From: Otis tarda
Lineage: Eukaryota > Chordata > Aves > Otidiformes > Otididae
NCBI GenBank assembly: GCA_026413225.1
Contig: CM048552.1
Location: forward strand, 23,053,001-23,117,000
Length of the DNA stretch: 64,000 bases
Direction: 5' to 3'
The notes beneath the pieces were generated by a model. It searched no databases. It was not told where the DNA came from and saw only the letters and a list, made by a program, of their open reading frames with translations. Of this stretch, positions 14,027 to 27,740 are shown in pieces (the stretch's first letter is position 1; every line of letters begins with the position of its first letter). Made by a program: the position numbers and the translations under genes.

Positions 14027-17000
14027 CTAAACACATCTTGAGGTGGTGATTTCGGAGCTCTAAAAGCATTGGCTGCAGAAAAAGTATTGCATGTGTTCGG
14101 TTCCTGCAGCTTCAGGCTTCCTGCACTGCTGCGGCTGCCCCTCGCTCTGCTCCGGCATCTGTCGCTCTCATTCCTCGGGGTGAGCCTGTTCACGCGAATG
14201 TAAGTGCTCAGTGGCGTGAATAATCCCAGCACAAACTCACGGCCCCGGCCTGCCACACGGAGATGTCAGCTCTGACAAGCTCAGATGCTCTTTTCAAGTC
14301 AACTTCGTCCTTAAAGATCTCCAGAACCACATCAGAGCAATACTATGTAGCTGGTTGAAGTAATGATTACCCCCTCTCCATCCTGATGGACAACTACACT
14401 GCAACATTGTTAAGCTTTGCCTGGAAGACCTTTTGCTAACCCAAGCCTTTTTTAAACAGGAAGCGATGAGCTTTCCACCACAAATTTTCATCCCCAGAAC
14501 GAATCAAAACAATCGAGTTTCTGACCAAGTAAAATGTGAACCTTTATCACCCAAGTTGAAAAGGGTGGCAGATTTATTTTTGAACATCTGCAATGACTGC
14601 AGCAAACTGTTTCAAAAACACCCCCTGCAAGAATACTTGGATTAAAAAATGTCATTCCATCTTGCGTTTTGTGTAAGTGATAAACCATATCACTCAAGCT
14701 CTTAACAGCTCAGGTGGGAGGGTTTTCAAAAGAAGCTTTTTTGTGGTTATTACTTGCCATAGTATTTTTAGGGGGTGGGGGGGGAGCACAAAAGGAAAAC
14801 AAGGAACTTCCAAATGAGGCTGCATCAGAAAGAAGTCAGGAGAACTGTCAGAAAAGACCTATCAAACAAGTGTCTTCGAAAATAGAAGCATCTACAAAAC
14901 CACTGCAGTCAAGTTAAGCAAGTCCAAATCACGTATCTCTACTCAAACACCAGTGCCAGCCACCATTAGGCAGGAAATCTGAAAAGTGCATTTTAAAGCA
15001 CCTTCTCTCTGTTTTTCTCATCCTTGTCTCTCCTACTCTCTAACCAAGTGAACAAACCATGAAATTATCTAGCTCCAGATCAAGCCATCCATGCAATTAC
15101 CTCACATTCCTCCGCAAAGTTTTATTGCCTAGGAGTAAAAATTAAAAGCTTTACTTAGAAAGTGTGAAAGTTACCAAAAGCCTGTCTTACAAACTGAGAC
15201 AAAATAGCATTGTTCAAATGTACAGAGGTTCCATCACCGACCAAAGTTTCTCAGTATGGTTGAAAGGGAATAAATCAAACCCACAAAGTTATTTTGCGAA
15301 CATAAGTGTTCTAACCTTAATTAGATAAACAGCAATGAGGATCTACTTCTCCTGAGAAAAGGCTCCTTTTCTACCTGTCGTGCACAATATAAACAAAACC
15401 CTTGCAGATTACATTAGACGGTCAACAAATACAATTTACAAATGAAGGAAAAAAAAAACCAAACCAACAACAAAAACCCATGAAAACTTGCCAGGGTGAA
15501 AGAGAGGCCTAGGGACCTGAAAAGAATGTGGCGTACATCATCCTTTCCTTTTCCAAATAAAAATGCAGTGCTACATCAGATGTGACCAGACAGTTGAATG
15601 AGAAGACAGTGTGTTACCAAGAATGTGACCAAGAGTGACTTCCCTCAGCAATCTGGTGTCCTCCAGTGAGGACAAGACTAATCCCCTGCCCTAGAGGGAC
15701 GTTGCAGGCTGTAGGCACAGCCAGGCACAGAGACAAGAAGCAGCTCTACAGAGGCAAGGTCACAAGTTGATTCAAGAGGTGGAACGAGGAAACGCAGGGT
15801 GCAGCCAGAGGTTTTGTGATTTCATGGGTGCCTGAGATTTCCCACCGACTGCAGCCTCTCCTTGCATTGAGGAGGAGACATGGATCCCTCACCCATGTAT
15901 TGCATAGCTGCTCTGATTAGAGGGTAGCTCTTTACTACACAATCTTTATTCTCCATGGTGCTCTGGCATGAAATCCGTTTAACCATGGATTTGTAGAAAC
16001 AATCTACTGCTGCCATCAGAGAGAAAGAAAAAAAAATCCCAACAAACCTCAAGAAAGCCACACAACAAAAATACACTCAATGTCATTTTAAGATACAAGA
16101 CATATAAGATCTAACACATATAAGAGAATCATATATCAGGAGACATACTTGATTCACTCTACCTTTTTCAAAAAACAAAACCCAACTCTTTTGTCCTCAA
16201 GCAAAACTAGCCCCCTGTGAGATGCAGACACTGTGCTACATAGCCTCTTCCTCTTAAAAACTGTCTGGGAAACAAGTTTTCAGTAGCTACACAGGCTCTC
16301 AAGAAAAATACAGATCAGTTTGCATTCTAGAGTCAGTGAATGATTAATGTCATTTGAAATCTAATCATAAACCCATTGACCATTTAAACATTTTAATGGA
16401 GTTGACAAGTAGAACATAACACTTTCAGCTAAAGAACTTCAGTGCAGCACCTTTCTGCTGAGAAAGTCTTAGTTTTCACACAGAAAAGGTAATACCTACA
16501 AATAAGAGAAGAACAGGAGGAAAGTAAAACCATTTAAGATGAATGACTGCAATGTTTCATGCATCTTAAACTCATGAAAACTTAATGCTTATTTAAAAAG
16601 AGATTGTTCAAGTGACTGAAACAAGATGCAGTTTATTTTAATATCATGGTATATTTTGCTTCTCAATCTATAGGTGAAATGTATCCTACCTTCTCTGCTA
16701 CTGTGTAATTATGATTAGATGGTCAGTGTGGTTTCTTCTATGAGGGGTTCCTATCCACCACACACTTTGAGAAACTGGTGCCAGAACTGGTTAAGGGAGG
16801 GCAGGGGAGCAGGGATCCTATTGCTAAAGGATAGGGAAAATATCGATGTTTGCCTATTGGTTTCACACCTAAGAAATGACAAAATTGCTCTTGGAGCTGC
16901 AGCTCTTGCGTGCTCACCCGGCAGAGGGGTGAAAGCCACAGCAGCATGGCATGACCACACCAAGCAAGATGAGAAGAACACAGCTGGTTGTGCAGTTTTC

Positions 17001-18934
17001 CAGTGGTAGATATAGAAATAGGGAGGAATTCCTGTTAAATACAAAATAAGGAGACAAACAGACAGGGGAGTGTGAAGGCTACCCTCCCACAGGGTGCTTC
17101 AATGGAAACAGAGGTTTCAAAGCCATTCGATAAGTGAAAACAGTATCTAAAACTGCAAACAAACTTGACATATGGTACAGTATATGGTTACCACGTACCC
17201 ATGTATCATGTCTGCTGTGGAGATGCCTAGAGATCTGAGTTAAAAATTTGCGTGGTGTGTGTTTTATATCTGTGTGACCTGCTGTCCTTTCCTTTCTGCC
17301 CCATGAGGTCCTTCATCTCAGAAACCAAGGAGTCCTGACCTCAGCCCTACCCAAGGATGGCCAGGGTCCTGGACACCCCACTGCCTCTGATCATTTAATC
17401 ATCTATAGCATCATTTAAGTGGTAGCATGTTCAGCACAATTCAAGAAAGCAGCATCACCTTTTATGGAAAAAAAAAAAAAAAAAAAAGATCAGCACGTTT
17501 TTGCTGGTAAGGCATTTTAAAATGTTCAGTATTAAGCATTAAAGGTACTTAACTTGGAGTATGTCCATTTCAACATTAGCTATTAATAATGCTATGTTGA
17601 CTGAGAAAGCATGGTCATACTCCAGCAAAAGGCAGCTGCCAAACGAAACAGGGGATCGAGTAATGTGACACAAGGCTCCTGGGTGACTCAAGGGCACTGC
17701 GCCTGCCTCACCCAGCGTTTGAAAAGACACTGACAAGCAGGGCTAGTACTGCCTTATGACCCGTTACCTCCAGGTTCTCACTCTTGAATCAACCTGCATT
17801 TGTAAGAGTTGCGTTTCTCCTGCTCAAGGGAAATAAAAGAGAGCATCCTTGTCTGGAGCACTGCCACACAGCTTCTCTGAAAGGAATGAGGACTGTGCAT
17901 CTGGTTTATAGCAACATGTTATCCGGCAGATACGCGGTTTGGAATAAAAAAAGAACATAAAGGTAGAAAACAGGCAGAAGAGGAGTGAACAAAGATCTAA
18001 AACAAGAGGTACTTGAATAGCACAGTGACGAGGAGCATATGAGCGTCAACTAAAACAAAAAAAATCACTACATATGGGAACAAAAAAATGTATGGAAAAA
18101 TACTTTAAGTCAGAAAGGAAAAAAATTAACTTCTGTAATTAAATTAATGCCTACACTTCCCACCTCCTTTCCTTCCCAGTCAGACCTGCTATGCTACATC
18201 TATTTTAGATGCAAATGGAACAAAATTATCTATTTGGAGTATTGGAACTAAGTGAGGCTCATTTCTCTTGCAGGCGAAAGATTTCCCATTTTTCCCTGGC
18301 ATGTTGTACACTGACAGAAAGGCTGCAGACACAATGCTTTTTGCTTGTTTTCCACCCCTTAAATCTCATGGACAGACTGCTCCACAAATTTATGTTCCTG
18401 GAGTTAGCAAACATAAACTTTTGGTTGCACCATAAATTGGCAAGGGTAGCTCTAACCTGGATAAAGCAATTCACAACTCTTCAGCATAGTTTAATCTAAT
18501 TTAATGTCCCAAAGCGATATAGTGAGGATTGTAGGCATAAAATTATTTAAGTGAAATGTTTACTCTTGACTAACTTATATCCCTGGATAGCTAATTTTTT
18601 TCCTTGTCATTCATAAAATTAAAAATGCATACTTTGATGGACAAAATACACTTTGAAAAAGGCTGTTCGTCTACGCAAGAATATTATAACATTACTGTAT
18701 TTTGATATTACATGCTCATAAAAACCATCTAAATATTTCTGGACTCTCACCTAGTACAATAGACTCCTCTAATTCCACAGAGGTGAATCTGGAAGATCAA
18801 TATGGTTTTTGCTGCTTTAATGAATGCCCATAAATAATGAAGGTGGCTTATCTGTATATGCTCCAGAAGGACCGTCATCCATCAAGCCAATAATATCTGG
18901 TCAAGCAACTTTCCGATGTTAAATTAGATTCTCT
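14027..18934. other. mostly unique noncoding DNA; CpG-bearing patch at its start
   Basis: The patch at 14027-14185 has an exon-like minus-strand frame, described in the findings. The rest is A+T-rich unique sequence with a 20-A run at 17468-17487 and a G-rich run near 14770-14787. No complete gene or known repeat was seen. Confidence 0.55.
17468..17487. repeat. poly-A run (20 A)
   Basis: Twenty uninterrupted adenines. No AATAAA lies just upstream and no retrocopy was recognised before it, so it is called only as a homopolymer. Confidence 0.95.
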
Positions 18935-19137
18935 TTAGAGCAGATTCATCAGCTTTTGTATCTCCTCTTGTGTAAGAAATACAGCATCTCCCTCGCTGAT
19001 CAGCAAAGGAGTTGACAGGAAAATATTCTCCCAGCCGTTCAGTATTCTTGTTAGTATATCAGCAGAGAGGGGAATTATGATTTTGCATCGGCAAAAACTA
19101 GCCTGAAATCCCCTGGTAGCACTGAGATGTGAAGCAG
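18935..19137 (-). other. candidate terminal coding exon, unidentified
   Basis: On the minus strand, a textbook-quality acceptor (pyrimidine-rich run ending TTTTTCACAG, boundary at 19138/19137) is followed by an open frame of about 67 codons closing with TAA at 18935-18937. The predicted peptide contains CRCKIIIPLSADILTRILN and ends ISEGDAVFLTQEEIQKLMNLL minus its first residue. It has a balanced composition and a plausible amphipathic helix at the C-terminus. The frame enters with one base of a split codon. I cannot name a homologue. No AATAAA was noticed in the following several hundred bases on the minus strand, and no upstream exon with matching phase was found. It may be chance. Confidence 0.2.
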
Positions 19138-22100
19138 CTGTGAAAAATAGAGGAGATTGATACTGAGAGCTCACAGTTAGCGAGTTTTAGGGAAAAAGCC
19201 CCTTGTTCCCCAAAGGCATTAATAAGAGACTAAAATGGAATAAGTAATGCATTGAGATGCTGCATAAAATCATAATATTTATGAAAAGCAAAAAGGTGTC
19301 CTCCCTGAAGGGGTACTCTAATAAAGACATTGTACATTTCATTTAATAAATAAATGCAGGTACTGTTCAAATACATAGTTTACTATCATTAAATTAGTTT
19401 ACTAACCTTGGACAAAATGTTATTTTTTTACCTTCACTTTCCCAAATCTTTACGGTTCCAAATGCCCAATTACGAAAAAAAAAAACAACCCCACAAAAAG
19501 CCAACAAAACAAAACAAAAAACCTAAATACTCCTTCATCTGATTTCTCAGTCTTGCAGGTTGTCTAATGAACAGCAATTTATGGCTTTCTTTCCCAATTA
19601 CCTCCTTTATGTTTAAACTTAAACAGTAGTTTAATTTCAAGGTAATCCTCATTTAAATCAAAAGGCACCTGCACACAGGGCTGCACATACTACAAGAGAC
19701 TAGCAGGTATTTTGGTGTATTTCTTTAAAAATAATAAGAATTAAAATCACTGTTTTTTTATTAGTGTTTATGAAGTCAAATGGCAGCACTTACGTTTTAA
19801 CAATATGCAATAAAAAGAACATAGTTTTCCAATGAGTAGTCTAAATTAGCAACAGTGCTGAACACTAAATGCATAAATATTTTATTCCAAAACACTTATG
19901 CAGCCTGTGGTTTACAGCTCAAGAAAGTTGCACATCTATAGTTGCACTGTGATGATCAAACCATGGTATGTTAATTCTGATATATATTTAACGCTATTTC
20001 CACCTGCAGAAATACTTATGGCAACAGTTCGTAATGCAAAAAAAAAAAAACCAAAACGGTCCAACTTAATCATACACCTATGATCATGAGGCTGGCTTTG
20101 AAGTCTGCCATGAGGCATTTCTCTTTCAAGTACTATTAGAGATAATCTCTTCTTACTTTTCACATCAGCAATTGCAGTAGGTTTCTATCAGTCCTTGGAA
20201 GACAAACTGTAACTTAGAATTAGGACACCTGAAAGGAGGTTTAGGCCACTGAATTGCAGGATGCTATTTCAGAGCATTCTGTTCCGTCCCCCCACCCTCA
20301 ATTACAAAAAAGTGCTAACTTTCATGGTATGCACTCCGTTGGAGTTCGACATAAATTCAGATTACTGTTCTAAATTCAAATCCACTTGAAACAATCATTC
20401 TGCTTTCCTAGTTTCCATCAAAATCCTTCAAATTTCCAGCTCCAGGAATAATGGGATCACAGGAACGTCAAGCATTTCTCCCTCCTTCTGAAACTCTCCT
20501 TCCTCTCTACTGGAGGAACTTTGTGGTTTCCAGAAGAGGTGGTAAATGATCCCCAGGGTCCCCAAAATAGAAACAAATAAAGTAACACTAATTCAGGGTG
20601 GTTTCTTTCCAGGAGTGTGGCTCTGTATTACTACTCAGAACTCAGTTTTACGAATGCTTACTGAAGTCCCAGCTCTCCTCCCTCTCACATGGTGCCACAG
20701 CTTAGTTACCAAAATGCCAAAAGATGCCCATCTTTCCTACATGGGAGTATATATTCAAAGATGCCCTTTCTGTTTAGACGATTTTTGAGTACTTTTTTTG
20801 ACCATGAGCATCTGGACTCTTACTGAATAAATTTTAGTAATTTCAAAGAAGATATAAAAACATATAGACCCTTGCAGATATTTAAGGGTTGCTCATAATG
20901 TTTATACATGAGGGGTTTTTTTTCATATCCAAAAATGTGTTTTAAAGCATAATGTTTAAACTCTGATGCAGAGGGGGAGGGAGGCAGAAGGAAGCCATCT
21001 TCATGGCTTAAGATTTAACTCCAGCATGCAGCTAAGAACATACGGAAGGTGATAATTTATCTGAACACTTGCCCCCGTTCCAAGGCTGCCTTCCAAAGCA
21101 TCATTTCATTAACAGGTGATTCTGGAAAAAATCACTGTAAGCCTTAAAAGAAAACTGCAGGTTTTTTTGACATTAGCTTGCTCAGCTAACGAGCTAACAT
21201 TCCCTTTCAATTAATTCTCTAATTTGCCCAGGCAGTTAGCAGATATATATATTTCATATTACCTGACACACCTTTCGAATTTTTCCTGTCTATTTATACT
21301 ATTTAAGTCCTTGTAAGCTAGTGACTTGAAATTGTTTTTAACCACTTATTGCCCTTTCATCTAGTTTAAATATAACCAGCTTAAAAAAACCACCACCAAA
21401 CACATCCAACCTCCTGCTTTAATAAATACAGCTCTGAAGTTACCAAGGGCTGTGATTAATTATTATCAACACTAGGCTGATCTCTTAATATAAAAACCAA
21501 TATAAGGCTGCATTTACATCCATTACAGATGTGGTTACTGAATTGCAAAGAGAACAGAACTGAGGTACAAGGAGAGTGACCATGGCACACAGGCAACAAA
21601 CCCCCGAACCCCAGGGGTAGGGGACAGCTAGGCCAGGATCAGATAGAGAGGAAAGTAAAAACAGAAAGAAGAGGGTGGAGGGAGCAGGGCCCAGGATGCA
21701 GAAAGGAGCCAACGTAACAGGATCCCACAGGAGGAGGTTGCGAGGAAGAGGAGCAGCTCAAGGATGGGGAAAGCCCTATCCCAGATGCAGCAGGCCCCAG
21801 CATCTGACCCTGCCCATGCAGGCTGCTCCTCTGCCCCCAGTCACAGCTGGCTCCTCTCCCCATCTCTGCCTCCATGTCCCCCAACACCAGCCAGAAGCTG
21901 TGGTCAGTCGGGATTGTCCCTGGTCCAGCTCTTGGTTTGGCGAGTTGCTGGCACGGAGACCCTGCCGGACCTGCTTGCCCTCTGCCCACGCAGCGCTCCC
22001 TGCAGTGCCCCTTTCAGACCAGTCAGCTGCCTCCTCTCTGCATATATTGTTTTCTGACACCTATGCAGTTGACGCAAAACATGTTGATTCAGTGTTGAGG

Positions 22101-24224
22101 TAGGTTTCATCTCCCCCACGCAGGCTGTCCCGCCGCAGGCCCAAGAGTCGTCTCAGCTCCCTTGCTGCAGACAGACTGTTGGCTCTACACCGACATTATA
22201 TCATACCTAGCAAGCTCAAAACAAACGCAGCTGTCCCTGAAGGGCGAGGTGATTTATGTGCATTAACAACCCTGGAAATGCATTTTAAAAGCAGACAGGA
22301 TCTCACAGATGCCTAAAAGTCCTCCTGCCTCTCAGCTGTGCTCCAAGTTTGGAGCCTTGGAGAAAGTGTTCAGAGTCACAGTCACCCACAGGAAGTGTCA
22401 CCCACACACACCCCCGACAGATAAAACTGTATTCAAAATCAACACCCCAGAAGCTTAACCAGCAGGTTACGCCAGTTATATTTATCATCCACAACTGTGA
22501 CGCCACCACCTAAACCAATCATGCCGACAGGCACTTACTCCATAGCTTCAAAAGCCAGCGCAGGCTCCAGTTTTTAAAGAAAGCGTTTTGATCATCATAA
22601 CTTCCCTCTCCATCTAAGGCATCCTGAATGCACTGTAAAACGATGATCACATTTAGCCCAGGTCGCTTGGTACTTATTTCTTAATAAATGTAAAACCACG
22701 TACAGAAAAGTCCCTGGTCTGTGCCCTAACTTTTCCAGCTGCTCCAAGGGAAGAGGCTGGGTTAAGGAGGCAGTAAACTGGTACATGCTGTTCTGAGCAG
22801 GGAGGTATGGTACAACCTTATCAACGCCCATCTTCTAGGGATGGCTGCATAATATATTGCAATTTAGGTTTTACTACTGGAAAACTAATGCGCCTGAACC
22901 TGAAAACAGTTTCTCTCTTGTTTGTACAGTACATTTACTTCATTATGTCAGTGCAAATAATCCAGTTCTGTCAAGAACCTCAAGGTGCCCATAACCACAC
23001 TACGGCTGTGGGTTTGGTATGATTTTGGGAATGCCATTGGTTAAGCTATGGACTGCTAACAGATGTAACATTAAAAAAAAAAAAAATATATATATATATA
23101 TGTATTTCCCTTGCTATTTCCCTGCTACTGGTAAAGGAGCAGTAGAAACAAAAGCAAAGCTTAAAATGTTAAACATATTTGGGCTATCTGTTAGGATCCC
23201 AAGATGTACTGGGGTTTTAAGAGCCTTTTCCTGAGTAATCACCACCTTGGGCTGGAAAAGAAAGAGCTCTCTCAAAAACAGAGATAACCTCTCTCACTCA
23301 CTTCTAACAAAGAAGGACACATGATGTGAAATGCTGAGCACCACCAGAAAGAAAAACAAGCCCAAGAAGAATAGCATCCGCTTATCTTCAGAGGTCTAAA
23401 GATTTTCTGGGCTTCACACTAACTCAAGTAGATTTTTATCCTTCTGTCTTTTGTTTGCTTCCCTGACTTTCATTTTTCCTTTTCTCATCCTGCACCGTAT
23501 TTCACCCTTTTATAACTGTGCGCAAGGCTGGCATCCTGTCTGCTCTTGCCTCCGCTCCTCGCTGGATGAAACGAGCCGAGCAGCTGCCTCTGGGTAAAGA
23601 TGAAAAGTAGCCCCAACTTGTCCCACAGCCATCCCCATTTTCTTTTCCTGTGCATGGAAACCCATCCATCAGCTCATAATAATGTGGTTTTACTTCTGTA
23701 GCATGCAGTTGCTTCAGGGTTTGGAGTAGTGTCCCTCAAGGGAGTTTCTGCAGCAATGTTTTCCACAAGCCTTGTTACCATTCTTTTTTTTATTAGTATT
23801 TTTTTCCCTCCATGAGCTTTTTTACCTTTTGCTGTGTAAGTAAATTCATAAACACACCAAAGATAAACAGACACTGCAGATACAAGAGTTGGTATACCAG
23901 TAGCTATGCAGTAGAATATCACCCTCAGACAATTACTTTGATAAAACAGAATTGGTCCGCTCATTACAAGGATACATTTTTTAATTACAAATTAAAGACA
24001 CAGTAAATGATCGATTTCTTGATATTCAGAGAAGATATGAACAAGGTGGTCTGCAGCTCTGTAAAGAATTACTTTTCATGTAATTCTATATATTCTCCCT
24101 TGCTCTCATTTTCCAAACCCAAGCAAACAAAACAAGGACAGCTGAACTGAATTAGTGAGTGTCCAAAAATATCCAGCCCATCTTTCTTAAACACACACAA
24201 GAATGTTTCTAGTTTGCCAAAAAA
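19138..24224. other. unique noncoding DNA; G+C-rich patch at about 21.6-22.1 kb
   Basis: No gene was recognised. From about 21.6 to 22.1 kb the sequence is markedly richer in G+C, with overlapping open frames on both strands (the longest 142 codons on the plus strand), Pro/Ser/Ala-rich and without a recognisable domain, as expected where stop codons are scarce. An A14-(TA)n microsatellite lies at 23073-23102. Confidence 0.5.
23073..23102. repeat. A14 followed by (TA)n microsatellite
   Basis: Fourteen adenines run directly into seven or eight TA units. Such composite tracts are length-variable. Confidence 0.95.
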
Positions 24225-24249
24225 GAAGCAGTATTTTTAATACTGCTTC
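24225..24249. repeat. perfect 11-bp inverted repeat with 3-nt loop
   Basis: GAAGCAGTATT at 24225-24235 pairs perfectly with AATACTGCTTC at 24239-24249 across the loop TTT. Transcribed from either strand it would give a short stable hairpin. There is no U-rich tail or other sign of a known RNA family. Confidence 0.85.
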
Positions 24250-27200
24250 CCTCAAAGAAGCTGCCTCTTGGCTGTCTGAAATACAAACTACTGTCTTAGG
24301 CAGATAAAACAAAGAATATGTGAAAATACCACCGTGTAAAGAACAAGTAACACAAGAATCAGTCGGTACCAATCTATGCTGTTCCACATCATGTTTTTAC
24401 TAATTTTTATTCAAACTAATGGCCTGTAAAGTCAACAGGATTTTTCCAGAGTAAAATCTCAGTGCTTAGCCTGGTGGGTTTTTTGGTTTGTTTTACCTAA
24501 AACTTGACCTCTTATTTGCCAGTCTGGAGTCACCTGCAATATGTTTTAACCTTCCAAGACTGAGATGAAATTTTGCCATAGGATTAGTGGCAGAGGAGAC
24601 AACAATGAAAATTTCTTATTAATAACAAAAGTGACAACGGAGGTGGGGGTAAGCTATTCAGCTGACAGCTTCAAAGTCATACACCATTTATATTTTTGTC
24701 TTAACATCCATTATAGGTTTCACTGAAGCATAGCTTTTCTCCATTGTGGTACACTAATGCTGAGGAATGCAAGGGGAACAAAAAATCTGGAAGTACTAGT
24801 CATGTTTGAAATCCAGATGTTAACAATCAGAAGAAACAGCCTTGTGTGGTGTCAGGGTCCAGTGAAGACATAGTTGAAATAGTTGAATAGGCACTTCTTT
24901 ACAACAAAAATGTAGCCAAGTCCCAAAAAGCTATAGGAATCCTAACCATCCCAAACTATTCTGGGAGCCAGAGCAGTGCATGTTTAGGCCAAATACTGAG
25001 TATTTACAGAGCAAAAATTTTTTCCATCAACTTCAAAGGGAGTTAGACATCACATACGGGTGGTTTAAACTGGAAGAAGTCCATGCATAAAGAAGGGAGA
25101 ACTTTTTTGGTTGGCCATGATCATGGGACTCCCCTCTTGCAAGAGGAGATTAAAATAGAACCACCCAGACAAGCGACTACAATGCATTGCATTTGGAGAT
25201 ACCTTCTCAGGGATAATGCATGCGCACGCAAACGAATTAAGCAAGAGACTTTGTTGTTTCTATACTGTGATCACTTTTGTTTTTAAATGCCTGGGCGGTG
25301 TTTGGAAACTATGGGTGAAAGGTAACTTGGTACAGTGACAAATAGATTTGGACTTTGAGGTAGGGCAGGGCAGGGCATTAAAATAAAGCTGAGTGGTATC
25401 TTCCTATCATATAAATGTAGATAAGATTTTGAAAGGGAAGAAAACCACATTGGCGTGGGCTGAACTAAGGAAACATTTGTGTCTCTATTTTTTTTTTTAA
25501 AAACAAACAAAAAACCTCCAACCATTGCACCTTCTTGTTCTGTTTTGTTTCACTGCCCATCTAAACATACAGTTAAAAAACACAGGGAAGCTATACAAAG
25601 GTCCTTGGGTAACGAGGCAGGAAAGGTGAAACAACAGCAGGCGCTCCCCTCCAACAAATTAGTCAGGTTTATAGCTTTGAAGGCCTCCTCACACCAATCC
25701 CGATGGGAGGGCTGTTTGCCAAGCCTGGGGAAGGAAGATCAAAGGACGCGGGCACTTTGAGAGAAGGGGAGCATTGAGCGAGTTCAGAAACACTGCCCTG
25801 TGCCTCCAGAGAAACAAGCTGGCTGGCTGGGAGCACCAGGATAGGAAAAGCTGCACCATCTGATAAAAAGGCCGTGAGCAAGTCAGGTAGGTCTGAAATA
25901 CAGGCATACAGCTCTCTTTTTGCTCTGCTTAAGTGCAAAATACAATTTTGCAAGTGAATTCGTGACAGTCTTTGGAAGGACTTTTCCATTCACTCCAGCT
26001 GCTAAATGAAACTCTGGAGGTGAAAGCTGTACAGGTGCCCACCCAGCCAGACCTGCCGGGTCCCCTCAGGGCAGAGCCCAGGGGTCTGTCACCCCACAAA
26101 GTCCTGCCTTCATGGATGCTGCAGGGGAGGATGCATTTGGGGAGAGGTGTCAAAACTTGCCACCCTAACCACCACCTAGCGAGAGCCTGAGAGAAGGAAA
26201 GGGATGCAGATGGTCCAGGAAACAGTTTCCTTTAAGAAGTGAAAAGCAACAGATCAAAACTTAATTCTTCTGCTACTCTGTCCCTTGTATCAAATAAATC
26301 TGCCTGCAGACATGAGTCAGAGCCCTTTAAATAACATATTATAGGCCTATCACTTTGGAAAAATGCATTTCAGTGCTAAATGAATAAAGATATTAGCTTT
26401 ATGTATTTATCTATATCTCTCTCACTAGCTGATACATAATTAATTAAAATCAAACACAGGCAATGCAGCTCTGGAAAGTTTCCATACGAAACAAAATTGA
26501 AAAGGCTAAGAACATTTAGTTAAGAAAGAAAATGAATAAAATCAAACCACAAACAATATAGACCCAAGCACATCAATTCACTTTGTAAAAATATGCAAAC
26601 TAATAAAAGAACACATTTTGAAAAGAAAACACAGTGCACAAGTGACTGACACTGTCATCAAGGCTACTAACTCAGCACGATGGAGACAGAGACTGGACAT
26701 TTAGTGGGTAGAAGACAACCCCACAAGATAGCAGGAATCAAAGCAAAGCTCCAGCCTGGTTAGAGGACTGAAACTCAGACATCAGTGGGGCTTTGGGCAA
26801 GCTCTTTCCTCAAGTGATAGCCGGAGTAGTACCATATTACCACTGCCCTCCAACACTCACCACTCTGGCCCAGCACAACCAGGGTGGGAAGCACACAAAA
26901 GCTCCCCACGTTGTTTTTCCACAAGGTCATTTCTGTGCTCTGTCAGACAAAGTATCTCCTTTTACTGTAATTCTCCTTGAGCGCTGTGGTTGGTAAGAGG
27001 TATCCAGGTCAGCTCACTTCACCATGGGTGGCAGTAGACCTGGCATTGAAGGGACAAGGATGGCTCAGCCATTCTGCCTGGCCAGCTCTGCCTGTCCACA
27101 TCAACGTTCCCCAGCAGCTTGGCTGTTCATGGAGCAGACATGGGGCTTTAGCCTAATGAGCCCTCCGTTCCCTAATGCATGCTGAATATCATGTCCTTTC

Positions 27201-27740
27201 ATATAAAAAAAAACTTGCAGTGCTGCGTGGGACTAAATATAGGTGGACAACTGCACTGATATTGAGGGAAAAATACTTTGGACTGTATTACAGATACAGA
27301 AACCATTACTGTCCTATACATTTTCCATCCTTGCCTTCTGTGCAAAGCTGGAGATCATCTCTAGGACAACTTTTCAGAAGACCACTCACAGCCCTAAGTA
27401 CAAATTCATTGAAGGCATAAGTCAAAACAATTTTGACCCTAAATAGTAAGTCCCATTTTCTGCTTTATCACAAGTGTAACAATGTTAAATACAACATAGT
27501 CTTAAAGAGACAATTTGCACCGGCTGCCCCAGGTATAGCAGGGAAAAGTCTAATGTTAGAGAAGAATAATCTGTTTACGACATGTATTTGGTACAGCTTT
27601 CCCAACACTAGCATGCAGTACCTTTAAGGAAAGGGATGTGAACAGCCTATTTTTGAAGCATTTCACAAGATTCAGCTTCAGTCTGAATATTCAAACTTCA
27701 GTCTTTTTGTAGCCAAGTTGCCCGCAATTAAAAACTCCAA

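Noticed and set aside
21639-22119. Cluster of overlapping open frames on both strands (up to 142 codons)
   Set aside because: All frames on both strands are open at once, as expected from a local G+C-rich patch. The Pro/Ser/Ala-rich peptides show no domain and no splice-site pair was convincing.
23674-23964. Minus-strand frame with a hydrophobic stretch (IATGIPTLVSAVSVYLW), at first glance like a receptor membrane helix
   Set aside because: Only one short hydrophobic run, no family motif and no strong flanking exon structure. Probably chance.
26750-26830. CTTTGGGCAAGCTCTTTCCTCAAG, reminiscent of the core of the ancient MIR SINE
   Set aside because: Only one short block matches by eye and the tRNA-like head and 3' part are not recognisable.
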